In this document: piece after piece, positions 1-9,700 of the stretch
Numbering within the stretch: position 1 is the stretch's first letter
Layout of the letters: the number at the start of each line of letters is the position of its first letter
NCBI GenBank assembly: GCA_037718865.1
Contig: JBBJMP010000043.1
Coordinates: forward strand, 1-22,145
DNA: 22,145 nucleotides
Origin: JADCRZ01 sp037718865
GTDB lineage: Bacteria > Bacteroidota > Bacteroidia > Chitinophagales > Chitinophagaceae
Reading direction: 5' to 3'
The notes under the pieces: generated by a model
Told to the model about the DNA's origin: nothing
The model's database searches: none
Seen by the model: only the letters and a program-made list of their open reading frames with translations
Made by a program: the position numbers and the translations under genes

Positions 1-319
1 ATCGGGGAGTGGCAAACATAGTAGCAGCATAATTTCAGGAGATTTCAACGAAGCGCACAGTGGGTTTTGATACAAGCAACTCCGGCGCTTCGTTGAACTG
101 ACAAGGCGCGAGTGGATCAACGTTAATCATATAACACCCGCACCTGTCATTTCGAATGAAGCGCCTCAACATTTTAACATCGAATCTTATTTTGCGCTTC
201 ATTTAAAATCCCCGAAAATCGGGGAGTGGCAAACATAGTAGCAGCATAATTTCAGGAGATTTCAACGAAGCGAAAAGGGTTTTACAGTAAGCAACCTGTG
301 GCGCTTCGTTGAAATGACA
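1..319. repeat. REP/BIME-like array of inverted repeats
   Basis: A 55-base segment (1-55) recurs exactly at 218-272. Each copy ends in TTCAACGAAGCG (44-55 and 261-272), and each is followed by the perfect inverse CGCTTCGTTGAA (86-97 and 302-313). This makes two 12-bp-stem hairpins with different 30-base loops. Between them lie two more perfect inverted repeats: AATGAAGCGC/GCGCTTCATT (155-164/194-203) and TCCCCGA/TCGGGGA (209-215/219-225). The motif TGTCATTTC also appears directly (145-153), and close to its inverse at 311-319. This looks like a bacterial interspersed mosaic element of the dispersed hairpin type common in Bacteroidota. The left edge is cut by the window. Bases 320-486, up to the first gene, show no convincing gene, promoter or terminator. 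Confidence 0.8.
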
Positions 320-486
320 GGGGTAGAGGTGGTTAAGCCCTTCTTGATGTCCGCCCGCCGACTTCTTTTTCCGCAATCCGGAAAGGGCCAGGTAATCGTT
401 GGCTAGCAGGGAAAATTGATCGACCAGGTTCATATGCTGATTTTATGCTGAAATAAAAATAGATTGCAGGATTAAAGTTATTTTTT

Positions 487-1770
487 ATGAAGAAACTTCT
501 GCTGTTTGCAGGTGTATTAATTTCCTTCAACGTGCCTGCACAAAAGTTGTCAACGGAAGAAAAAAACATCCTGGCTTACGTCCAACGGCAAATGCCGCAA
601 ACCATGCAGCTGCTGCAACAACTGGTGGACATCAATAGCGGTACCTTAAACGTGGAAGGCGTAAAAAAAGTGGGGGCTATTTTGCGGGCACAGTTCGACC
701 GGATCGGCTTTACCACCGAATGGATAAGCCTGCCGGATTCAATGAAGCGCGCAGGTCACCTGGTAGCCAACATCAAAGGATCAAAGGGCAGGAAATTATT
801 TCTGATCGGCCACATGGATACCGTATTCGAACCCGATATGCCCGCTAACCCCTATCGCGTGTTGGATGATTCCACCGCTACAGGGCAGGGTGTTAATGAT
901 ATGAAGGGTGGCAATGTAATTATCCTGGCGGCCCTTGAGGCTATCCAGCGGACGGTTGGATTGAAGAACGCATCGGTGACCGCATATTTTACAGGTGATG
1001 AAGAAGATGCCGGCAATCCCTCTTCGGTAAGTCGCGCCGACTTCATAAACAGGGCCAAAAGTGCAGACATTGCCTTGGGATTTGAAGGAGCGCAGGGACT
1101 AAGCACGGTAGCGACTGCACGGCGCGGAGCCAGTGGATGGATATTAAGAGTATCCGCCAGGCAGGCCCATTCGTCAGGTATTTTCCAGGGAAATTACGGG
1201 GCTATCTATGAGGCGGCGAGGATCCTTACTGCCTTTCGCGAGAAGCTCGGCAATCAACGTTATCTCACCTTCAATCCCGGAATTATTGCCGGTGGCTCAG
1301 AGGTAGGCTACGACTCAGCCCGTTTACAAGCCAGGATCAGCGCAAAGACCAATATCATCGCTCCTTCGGCAATAGTGCACGGAGACCTTCGTTTCTTGAG
1401 GGAGGCACAGAAAGATTCCGCCAGAATGAATATGAAGGCGATGGTGAACATGAATAATTTACCGGGGACCACGGCAACCATTTCTTTTGAAGATGGCATC
1501 CCCTCTATGGAGCCAACAAAGGCTAATAACAGTCTGGTGTTCCTGCTGGATAAGTGTACAACGGATCTGGGAATGGGTAGAACGAGAGCCGGGGATCCCG
1601 GCAGCAGGGGCGCAGGCGACATCTCTTATGTGGCTAAATACCTGGCTTGTTTAGATGGACTTGGAGCAAGCGGCAAAGGCGCCCATGCACCGGGTGAAAC
1701 CTTAAACCTCAAAGAATTCCCCAAACTCATAGAAAGGGCCGCCATATTCATTTACAGGCTTACCAGGTGA
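487..1770 (+). CDS. Secreted M20 family metallopeptidase (carboxypeptidase G2/glutamate carboxypeptidase-like)
   Basis: This is a 427-residue protein with a short signal peptide (MKKLLLFAGVLISFNVPAQ), so it is probably exported to the periplasm. The M20 di-zinc site can be read in order: His109 and catalytic Asp111 in GHMDT, bridging Asp138 in GQGVNDMKGG, catalytic Glu172 and ligand Glu173 in GDEED, Glu200 in GFEGAQ, and His400 in GKGAHAPGE. The dimerisation (lid) domain is residues about 210-325, including the conserved HSSG. The layout and length match the CPG2/ArgE-like M20A group, which cleaves C-terminal amino acids or hydrolyses N-acyl amino acids. The substrate cannot be read from the sequence. 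The gene stands alone; the next gene is codirectional but 178 bases away. No strong ribosome-binding site is seen, which is normal for this phylum. Confidence 0.93.
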   Translation: MKKLLLFAGVLISFNVPAQKLSTEEKNILAYVQRQMPQTMQLLQQLVDINSGTLNVEGVKKVGAILRAQFDRIGFTTEWISLPDSMKRAGHLVANIKGSKGRKLFLIGHMDTVFEPDMPANPYRVLDDSTATGQGVNDMKGGNVIILAALEAIQRTVGLKNASVTAYFTGDEEDAGNPSSVSRADFINRAKSADIALGFEGAQGLSTVATARRGASGWILRVSARQAHSSGIFQGNYGAIYEAARILTAFREKLGNQRYLTFNPGIIAGGSEVGYDSARLQARISAKTNIIAPSAIVHGDLRFLREAQKDSARMNMKAMVNMNNLPGTTATISFEDGIPSMEPTKANNSLVFLLDKCTTDLGMGRTRAGDPGSRGAGDISYVAKYLACLDGLGASGKGAHAPGETLNLKEFPKLIERAAIFIYRLTR

Positions 1771-1815
1771 ATAAAAGCGGGATGTTTTCATGCCTTTGGT
1801 TTTTATTATCTCATT

Positions 1816-1832
1816 CAAATCTTTTAGATTTG
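1816..1832 (+). promoter_or_regulatory. Candidate -7 box inside a perfect palindrome
   Basis: TAGATTTG (1825-1832) matches the Bacteroidota -7 consensus TAnnTTTG exactly and lies about 117 bases before the chosen start of the S9 peptidase gene. It overlaps a perfect 7-bp inverted repeat, CAAATCT-TTT-AGATTTG (1816-1832), which could be an operator or a small hairpin. The nearest upstream TTTG (1795-1798) is about 26 bases away, longer than the usual spacing, so the -33 element is weak. This is pattern reading only. Confidence 0.35.
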
Positions 1833-1948
1833 TATACCCTTCTGTAGAAATCCTTTCTGTATTCCAATTGAAATTAACGAGGCTTGCCTGGAAAATCAAG
1901 GTTGTCAGTGTCATCTTTCCATTTATATATTGTTTTAACAGATCGTCA

Positions 1949-4927
1949 ATGAAAAAGATAATCCTACAGATCGTTTGTATTGGTTCATCCGTTTTGCTTT
2001 TTGCACAAAAAAAACCGCTAGACCACACTGTATATGATCAGTGGCAAGCCGTTTCAGACAAAAAGATCAGCAATGATGGTAAATGGCTTGTTTATACAGT
2101 TAACCCCCAGCAAGGTGATGGGGAAACAATCGTCCAGTCGTTCGACAGGATGTATCGCAAGGTGATACCGCGAGGTTACAATGCTACCATTACGGAAGAC
2201 AGTAAATATGCTATTGTAAAAATACGCTCTTATTTCAAAACCATACGCGAAGCAAGAATCAAAAGGAAAATGGCAGATGATATGCCCAAAGATTCATTAG
2301 CCATCATAACCCTGGGCCAGGATAGTATCACCAGGATACCCCGCGTAAAAAGTTTTAAAATTCCAAAAAGGACTGGTGGTACCTGGTTATCTTACCTGCA
2401 CGAAAAAGGGTTAAATGAACCAAAAACCAGGTATGTTCCGGATTCTTTGTCTGAAATGACGTCGCTCACCCGCATGGTGGACAGCCTGATATATGTGGCT
2501 GACAGTTTAAGAAACATGGCGCAGGAAATAAAAGCAAAAGGCATCATGGCCTTGCTGGTGCGTGAAAAAAAAGACAGTGGCACTGCACTCAGGTCAGGCC
2601 AGGAAGGGACCGAACTCGTGCTTCGGAATCTATCCACCGGCGTGGGTAAACAATTTGATCTTGTAAGTGATTACTACTTTAACGACAAGGGAACGGTGCT
2701 GATCATATCAACCACAAAAAAGAACAGGGATTCCTTGTCAAAGGCGGCCGTTCTGTGGGTGAATTTAGTAACGGGAAAAATCGACACCATTTTTAAAAGG
2801 TTCAATGAAATTAAAAACCTCGCTATCCATGAAGACGGCACTCAACTGGCTTTCATTGCGGAAAGGGACAGCGTTTCGAGGTCAACGCGAAAATTATATA
2901 AGTTATGGTATTTCAAACCCGGTATGGATAGTGCCAGGTTAATAGCAGATACTACCACAACCGGCATTGCAAATGGCCTGACAGTGAATGAAAATGCAAA
3001 GCCCATTTTCAGTAAAGATGGCAAAAAGCTCTATTTTTCTTTATCATCAATCAGGCGCCAAAAGGATACCGCACTGGTAGAGTTTGAAACCGCAAGGCTC
3101 GACATATGGAATTATAAAGATGACTATCTTCAACCAAAACAGCTTGTAGACCTCAATAAGAATCTCATAAAAGGCTTCCTCGCCGTTATTCATGAAGGGC
3201 AGGATAAAGTAGTCCAGCTGGGTGCAGAGGATGCCGAAGAGATCATGCTGCTTGATGAAGGGAATTCAGATTACGTATTGGCAACTTCTACACGGGGCAA
3301 TCGAATAGAATCTCAGTGGCTGGGTTACGAAGGGAAAACTGCTTACCTTATTTCAACTGGAGACGGGTCCCGGAAGAAGATAACCGATAAGCAACGCGGC
3401 TTTTTTACCGCTTCACCACAGGGCAAGTATGTTATCTGGTATGAAGCCGCAGCCCGGCAGTATTTTACTTATCATGTACTTACCGGCGAAATTAGAAATA
3501 TCACGAAGTCAATTCCTGAAAGTTTATACGATGATGAAGATGACCACCCGGATGATCCGCCTTCTTATGGAGTCGGGGGATGGATCGAAAAGGATAAGGC
3601 CGTGTTGATCAATGACAAATACGATGTATGGCAGGTGGATCCCGAGGGAATAAAGCTCCCGCAGAATATCACCAATGCTTATGGTAGAAAAAACAAGATC
3701 GAATTAAGAAATATTCGTTTTGACCGGACTGATGAAAGGCGTTTACGTAGGGATAGTGTGGACAACCCTATTAAGGCTAACCAGGTGCTGATTTTTAGCG
3801 CACAGAATAAAACAACCAAATACGATGGCTTTTACACTAAGGCTTTGGGTAAAAAGGGCGATCCTGATGTGTTGATCATGTCAGCAGACACGTACATGCA
3901 GCCTGAAAAAGCCGAAAATGCAGAAGCGTTCCTTGTCACCAAAGCAAACATCCAGGAAATAAACGTGTATGCCTCGAAGAACCTTAAAGGGTTTACAAAA
4001 ATGAGTAATCTGAACGTTCAGCAGGAAACGTATAACTGGCTGACGTCTGAACTGGTAAGGTGGAAGATGTTCGATGGTCGCGAGTCCGAAGGCTTATTAT
4101 TTAAGCCGGAAAATTTTGATTCTACCCGCAAATACCCTGTTATCTTTTATTTTTATGAAAGAAATGCCGATGGTTTATTCAATTACAGGGCGCCTGCGCC
4201 AAGCGCATCCACGATAAATATCCCCTATTTTGCCAGTAATGATTACCTGGTCTTTGTTCCTGACATTCATTATAAAACGGGCCAGCCAGGGGAAGATGCC
4301 TACAATTCGGTCGTTTCTGCCGCCAGACATCTTTCTGCAAAACCCTGGGTAGACACTGCCCGGCTTGCCATTCAGGGGCAGAGCTGGGGCGGCTACCAGG
4401 TAGCCTACCTGGTAACGCGGACAAACATGTTTGCTGCGGCCGGTGCCGGTGCACCAGTTGCAAACATGACTAGTGCCTATGGTGGTATACGTTGGGGCAC
4501 CGGTCTCAACAGGCAGTTCCAATATGAACATACACAAAGCAGGATCGGCGCCAGTTTATGGGACAAGCCGGATCTCTATATAAAAAATTCTCCTTTGTTC
4601 AGTGCCAATAAGATAACTACCCCCTTATTGATTATGCATAATGATGCCGACGGTTCAGTGCCCTGGTACCAGGGTATTGAACTGTTTACTGCTTTACGCC
4701 GTCTGGGAAAACAGGTTTGGATGCTGCAATACAATGGCGAGGACCATAACCTGGTCGAACGGAGGAACAGGAAGGACCTTTCTGTCAGGCTGGCCCAGTT
4801 CTTTGATCACTTTCTAAAGGGAGCACCGTCACCTAAATGGATATCCGAAGGTGTTCCGGCGACGCTAAAAGGCATCGACTGGGGTTTGGAGGTGAAGGCT
4901 AGTTCGACGGATAAGAAGAGTTATTAG
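1949..4927 (+). CDS. Secreted S9 (prolyl oligopeptidase) family serine peptidase
   Basis: I place the start at the ATG at 1949, giving 992 residues. It begins a clear signal peptide (MKKIILQIVCIGSSVLLFAQ). The open frame extends 53 codons upstream, but those codons do not look like protein and would bury the signal. Residues about 30-660 form a WD/propeller-like region (for example SNDGKWLVYTV, SKDGKKLYFS). Residues about 690-960 are an alpha/beta hydrolase. The triad is Ser812 in GQSWGGY (many family members have GxSYGG), Asp901 in HNDADGSVPW and His933 in GEDHNLV. Such enzymes cleave peptides in the periplasm, often after proline or as acylaminoacyl/dipeptidyl peptidases; specificity is not readable. 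At nearly 1000 residues it belongs to the long Bacteroidota subgroup. It is transcribed in the same direction as the M20 peptidase but not tightly linked to it. Confidence 0.9.
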   Translation: MKKIILQIVCIGSSVLLFAQKKPLDHTVYDQWQAVSDKKISNDGKWLVYTVNPQQGDGETIVQSFDRMYRKVIPRGYNATITEDSKYAIVKIRSYFKTIREARIKRKMADDMPKDSLAIITLGQDSITRIPRVKSFKIPKRTGGTWLSYLHEKGLNEPKTRYVPDSLSEMTSLTRMVDSLIYVADSLRNMAQEIKAKGIMALLVREKKDSGTALRSGQEGTELVLRNLSTGVGKQFDLVSDYYFNDKGTVLIISTTKKNRDSLSKAAVLWVNLVTGKIDTIFKRFNEIKNLAIHEDGTQLAFIAERDSVSRSTRKLYKLWYFKPGMDSARLIADTTTTGIANGLTVNENAKPIFSKDGKKLYFSLSSIRRQKDTALVEFETARLDIWNYKDDYLQPKQLVDLNKNLIKGFLAVIHEGQDKVVQLGAEDAEEIMLLDEGNSDYVLATSTRGNRIESQWLGYEGKTAYLISTGDGSRKKITDKQRGFFTASPQGKYVIWYEAAARQYFTYHVLTGEIRNITKSIPESLYDDEDDHPDDPPSYGVGGWIEKDKAVLINDKYDVWQVDPEGIKLPQNITNAYGRKNKIELRNIRFDRTDERRLRRDSVDNPIKANQVLIFSAQNKTTKYDGFYTKALGKKGDPDVLIMSADTYMQPEKAENAEAFLVTKANIQEINVYASKNLKGFTKMSNLNVQQETYNWLTSELVRWKMFDGRESEGLLFKPENFDSTRKYPVIFYFYERNADGLFNYRAPAPSASTINIPYFASNDYLVFVPDIHYKTGQPGEDAYNSVVSAARHLSAKPWVDTARLAIQGQSWGGYQVAYLVTRTNMFAAAGAGAPVANMTSAYGGIRWGTGLNRQFQYEHTQSRIGASLWDKPDLYIKNSPLFSANKITTPLLIMHNDADGSVPWYQGIELFTALRRLGKQVWMLQYNGEDHNLVERRNRKDLSVRLAQFFDHFLKGAPSPKWISEGVPATLKGIDWGLEVKASSTDKKSY

Positions 4928-4941
4928 AAGGTGGTTGCAGC

Positions 4942-5246
4942 TCCCCTCCTTGTCAAAACTACCGTTAGGACGCATCTTTCAGATACGTATATGGTGATGT
5001 TAAATCATTTCCTGCCAGTGCATTATTACCCTAAGCAAAATTTATGTATTATTACTTGTTGAGAAGGGTTGCCCCTAGCCGGGGCATAAATAATGCATGC
5101 CCAAGTGCTACAAACCGGTTGCCCCTAGCCGCAGCATGAATAATGCATGCTCAAGTGCTACAAACCGGTTGCCCCTAGCCGGGGCATAAATCCTTTTTTA
5201 ATTTCTAAAAAGATGTGTCCTAACGGTAGCCTTGAAAAGGAGGGGA
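4942..5246. mobile_element. MITE-like element with about 42-bp terminal inverted repeats
   Basis: The left arm (4942-4983) and right arm (5204-5246) are imperfect inverse copies. They share the uninterrupted core CTACCGTTAGGACGCATCTT, whose inverse on the right has one mismatch, and outer ends TCCCCTCCTT/AAGGAGGGGA. The interior has no coding potential: an AT-rich stretch (4984-5066), a 50-bp tandem repeat (5067-5190) and a short T-rich stretch. It lies in the 427-base gap between the S9 peptidase and the efflux operon. I see no clear target-site duplication. A non-autonomous mobile repeat is the most likely reading. A large cruciform that stops transcription is an alternative. Confidence 0.6.
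5067..5190. repeat. 50-bp tandem repeat, about 2.5 copies
   Basis: The unit begins GGTTGCCCCTAGCC and includes TAATGCATGC and AGTGCTACAAACC. Copies are 5067-5116, 5117-5166 and a partial copy at 5167-5190. The first two differ at 4 of 50 positions. GCCCC-TAGCC-GGGGC forms a small hairpin in copies 1 and 3; copy 2 has GCAGC in place of GGGGC and loses the stem. The repeat sits inside the MITE-like element. The copies are adjacent with no unique spacers, so it is not a CRISPR array. Confidence 0.85.
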
Positions 5247-5354
5247 ATATCCCCTTTGCTCCATTAAGTAAATTATGGTCAATTAACCCGAAATCACTAG
5301 ATTGCCTCAATAATACTCCACTGTAAACGATGCCTGCCTCTAAATGACGCATAG

Positions 5355-6755
5355 ATGGTTAAGACTGCATTATTTTACCTGATGATCATCGGAATAGTGT
5401 TTGCAGGCGACAGTTTTGCCCAGCAAAGAATACTTACATTAAAAGAAGCCTTACAAACTGCGCTGAACAATTACGGAGCCATTAAGGCAAAAAGCCATTA
5501 CGTCAATGCATCGAGGGCTTCCCTTGAAGGCACCCGCAGGGAATACCTGCCCGACTTGAACATCTCAGCCCAGCAGGATTACGGAACCATCAATGGCCAG
5601 AGCGGCCCCTTGTACGGATTCAGGGGATTGAGCGCTTCATCCGGAGGACCTCCGCTTCAGACACAGAACTGGAAGTCAGCCTTCGGGGCCCTGTACCTGG
5701 CAAACATTGACTGGAATGTGTTCTCTTTTGGACGGATCAGGGAAAAGATCAGGCTGGCCAGGACAATGCTCCAGCGCGACCAGATCGACCTGGAACAGGA
5801 AAGGTTCCAGCACCAGGTGAGAGTGGCTGCGGCCTATCTGAACCTGCTCGCGGCGCAAAGGCTGACCAGGTCGCAACAGAACAATGTAGAACGGGCATCC
5901 GCCTTGCGTGCGGTTGTTGTCACCCGCACAAAAAACGGGCTCAATGCAGGCGTCGATTCTTCCCTGGCCAACGCTGAAGTATCGGGTGCGAAGATTGTCC
6001 TGGTAAACGCACGCGACTTTGAACAGGAACAGGCCAATGAGCTTGCCCTACTGATGGGTACCGCTGAACAGGATTTTATCACAGACACCGTTTTCCTGGG
6101 TCGCATCCCCGCATCTATAAACGATTCCCAGCCTATAACCCAGAACAGGCACCCGCTGTTACAGTACTATCAAAGCCTGGTGTCGGTCAGCGATGTGGAG
6201 GCCGGTTATTTTCAAACGTTTAATTATCCAACCCTTTCCTTATTTGGCATCATCCAGGGCCGCGGCTCCGGTTTCGGGTATAACTACGGCGAACAATATC
6301 CGGAAGCCTATACAAAAAAATACCTGGAAGGAGTAAAACCCAATCGGAGTAACTACCTCACCGGCATAGGATTGATCTGGAACCTCACTACCCCTTTGCG
6401 GACGCAGCAGCAGGTGTCCTCGCAAAAATTTATTTCTGCTGCATTAAAAGAAGAATATCAGCTGGCCAGTCAGCAGTTAAAAAACCAACTCATCCTGGCT
6501 GAAAAGAAAATGATCAATGCATTGGACAACTACCGGGAAGTGCCCGTTCAGATAAAAGCTGCCGGTGATGCTTATCTGCAGAAGTCCGTTTTATATAAAA
6601 ATGGCCTGACCACTATCGTAGAGGTGACCCAGGCCCTGATAGCCCTGAACCGCGCCGAAACCGACCGGGACATCACCTACAATAATGTATGGCAGGCTTT
6701 GCTGTTAAAAGCTGCCGCCAGCGGTGATTTTAGCCTGTTTATGAGTAGTCTGTAA
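5355..6755 (+). CDS. TolC-family outer membrane efflux protein
   Basis: This 466-residue protein has a signal peptide (about 1-22, ending SFAQQ). It has the usual OMF pattern of two repeated halves rich in long amphipathic helices: TLKEALQTALNNYGAIKAK near the start, then LNLLAAQRLTRSQQN and later ALKEEYQLASQQLKN and LYKNGLTTIVEVTQALIALN. The last of these is the typical closing motif of this family. It should form the trimeric outer-membrane channel of the efflux complex encoded by the next two genes; the pump gene starts 32 bases after its stop. It is first in the operon, whereas in many RND operons the channel gene is last. Drug or metal substrate is unknown. Confidence 0.9.
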   Translation: MVKTALFYLMIIGIVFAGDSFAQQRILTLKEALQTALNNYGAIKAKSHYVNASRASLEGTRREYLPDLNISAQQDYGTINGQSGPLYGFRGLSASSGGPPLQTQNWKSAFGALYLANIDWNVFSFGRIREKIRLARTMLQRDQIDLEQERFQHQVRVAAAYLNLLAAQRLTRSQQNNVERASALRAVVVTRTKNGLNAGVDSSLANAEVSGAKIVLVNARDFEQEQANELALLMGTAEQDFITDTVFLGRIPASINDSQPITQNRHPLLQYYQSLVSVSDVEAGYFQTFNYPTLSLFGIIQGRGSGFGYNYGEQYPEAYTKKYLEGVKPNRSNYLTGIGLIWNLTTPLRTQQQVSSQKFISAALKEEYQLASQQLKNQLILAEKKMINALDNYREVPVQIKAAGDAYLQKSVLYKNGLTTIVEVTQALIALNRAETDRDITYNNVWQALLLKAAASGDFSLFMSSL

Positions 6756-6787
6756 TATCCGTTTATCAAATAGCTTATCATTCAGCC

Positions 6788-9700
6788 ATGGGATTAATAA
6801 AAACTGCTCTGAGAAAACCGATAACCATCCTGGTTATTGTAGCCGGTGTTTTTTTCTTTGGAATAAATGCCGTTCGTAACATCAAGATCGACATTTTCCC
6901 TGATCTCAACCTGCCGGTGATCTATATATCTCATCCGTTTGGCGGTTATACCCCTAACCAGATGGAGGGATATTTCGGCAAACAATACGTTAACCTGTTA
7001 TTATATGTAGGTGGTGTTAAGAGCATTGACACCCGCAACATACAGGGCCTGACGCTGATCAAGCTCAGCTTTTACGAAGGCACCAATATGGCGCAGGCAG
7101 CCGCAGAAGTAACCGCTTTTGCCAATCGCGCCCAGGCCATATTTCCGCCCGGCACGCAGCCACCCTTTATCATCCGTTTCGATGCTTCTACCCTGCCGGT
7201 CGGACAATTGGTACTGAGCAGTCCTACCCTGAATAATAACCAGCTCCTTAACCTGGCTAACGTCTACATCCGTTCAGCGTTTACTTCTATCCCGGGACTC
7301 ATATCACCGGCCCCTTTCGGTGGCAGCACCCGGACCGTAGTGATCAAGGTTGACCCGCAATTGCTGAGGGCGCATAACCTAACTGCCGACCAGATCGTCC
7401 AGGCTATCCGCGAAAACAACCAGCCATCACCAGCTGGAAATGTCAGGATAGGCAACCTCAACTACATGACACCTTCCAATACCTCTATCAAGCTGGTCAG
7501 TGACTTTGAGCAGATCCCCCTGTTTAAAGGAGGTGTACAAAACCTGTTTCTTAAAGACGTGGCTACCGTGGAGGATGGAGCCGATATCACCAGCAGTTTT
7601 GCACTGGTCAATGGTAAGAGGTCCGTATACATGCCTATCACCAAATCGGCCGAAGCGTCTACGTGGGAAGTGGTGCAATCTCTTAAAAAAGCCATTCCCC
7701 GGTTTCAAAGCCTTATGCCGGAAGACGTTACCCTTTCATACCAGTTCGATCAATCTATTTATGTGATCAATTCCGTAAAAAGCCTGATCACCGAAGGTGC
7801 CATCGGAGCTATATTAACCGGGCTGATGGTGCTCCTGTTTCTTGGCGACCGCCGTGGAGCGCTCATCGTGATCCTGACCATCCCGGCTTCCATTATCTCG
7901 GGCGTGCTTTTTTTATACCTGTTTGATCAGACCATAAATATCATGACGTTGAGCGGCCTGGCACTGGCTATTGGTATCCTTGTAGATGAATCTACGGTTA
8001 CCATCGAAAATATTCACCAGCACCTGGAAATGGGGAAGCCCAAAGCCCTTGCTATCTGGGACGCCTGTAAAGAAATTGCCTTTCCCAAACTGCTGATCCT
8101 TTTTTGTATACTCGCGGTGTTTGCCCCTGCGCTTACCATGAAGGGCATACCCGGCGCGTTATTTCTACCGCTGGCCATGTCTATCGGCTTCTCTATGATC
8201 ACCTCTTACCTGCTGGCCCAAACCTTTGTCCCTATTATGGCCAACTGGCTCATGAAAGGGCGTTACCATCAGTCCGGGGGCATTACCACAGCTCCTTTGA
8301 AAAAACAAGGTCTCACAGATGATGAAGAATTCAGGTCTTCAGCACTAAGCCCGGATTCAGAAGAAGATACCTGGGATCAGAAGAAAATACTGCTGGAACG
8401 GCCGCATGTAGACAAATACGGAAAGATCTCGCGCTTTGACAGGTTTAGGGCAGGGTATCTCCGTTTTATAGGCAGGATGTTACCATATAAAATCATACTT
8501 GTTTTAGCTTACACCATTTTAACCGTTGGCGGTACCGCATTGTTGCTGGCCATTATCGGGAGAGACGTACTGCCGAAGGTTAACAGCGGGCAGTTCCAGG
8601 TACGCCTGCGGGCCGCCGAAGGAACCCGCCTGGAACGTACCGAAGAGAAGCTGGTGAGAGCCCTGCACGTGCTTGAGGAACTGGTCGGCCGGAAAAACAT
8701 TTCGGTTACTTCTGCATTCGTCGGTATGCATCCAGGACAGTTCTCTACCAGCCCGATCTACTTGTTCATGGCAGGACCGCACGAAGCGGTTCTTCAGGTC
8801 AACCTGAAAGAAGATTATAAGGTCGACCTGGATATGTTGAAAGAACAATTCAGAAACAGGATCAGGGAAGACATGCCTGACCTCAAACTTTCTTTTGAAC
8901 CCATCGAGCTCACCGATAAGATACTTAGTCAGGGTTCTCCTACGCCTGTTGAAGTAAGGATCGGCGGCAAGAATAAAATTCTAAATGAAGAGTATGCAGA
9001 AAAAGTAATCGTTGCTTTACATAAGATCCCGTACCTGCGTGATATACAGCTCGGGCAGTCAACCAAATATCCTTCCATCAACATTACCATAGACCGCGTA
9101 CGTGCCTCACAGTTAGGTGTAGGCGTTGCAGATATCAGCCGTTCCCTGATCGCATCCACCTCCTCCTCAAGATTTACCGAAAGAAATACCTGGCTTGATG
9201 AAAAGGTAGGACTGGGATATAGCGTGCAGGTGCAGGTAGCCGAATATAACATGGCTGGCATCAATGATATAAAAGAAATTCCGGTGCTTAGCAATGCATC
9301 AAGACCAAATTTGGGTGACGTGGCTGATGTACAGGCCGACCATACCTACGGAGAGAACGATAATGAAGGTGCCCTGCCGGTAATATCCGTGACCGCCAAC
9401 CTGCACAAAAAAGACCTGGGCACTGCCACGGAGGATGTGGAAAAGGCAATCGCTTCACTCGGTGAATTACCCCGCGGACTGACTATGGAAACCAAAGGCC
9501 TTAGCCAGATACTGAATGAAACCCTCGGCAGCCTGCAGAACGGATTAATCGTTGCCATTGTAGTGATCTTCCTGATGCTTGCTGCCAATTTTCAATCCTT
9601 TAAAGTTTCACTGGTGGTGCTTTCAACCGTTCCTGCAGTTTTACTGGGGTCACTCGCCCTGCTTCTGCTTACCGGATCTACGCTGAACCTGCAAAGTTAT

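Noticed and set aside
203..433. 76-residue open frame on the minus strand
   Set aside because: Most of its C-terminal half is encoded by the REP-like array and it has no recognisable motif. It is probably a chance frame, though the N-terminal 35 residues lie in unique sequence.
1790..1948. Upstream extension of the S9 peptidase frame
   Set aside because: The 53 extra codons have no signal peptide sense and precede a clean one at 1949.
5067..5190. CRISPR-like repeats
   Set aside because: Copies are directly adjacent with no spacers and contain internal hairpins; no cas genes are nearby.
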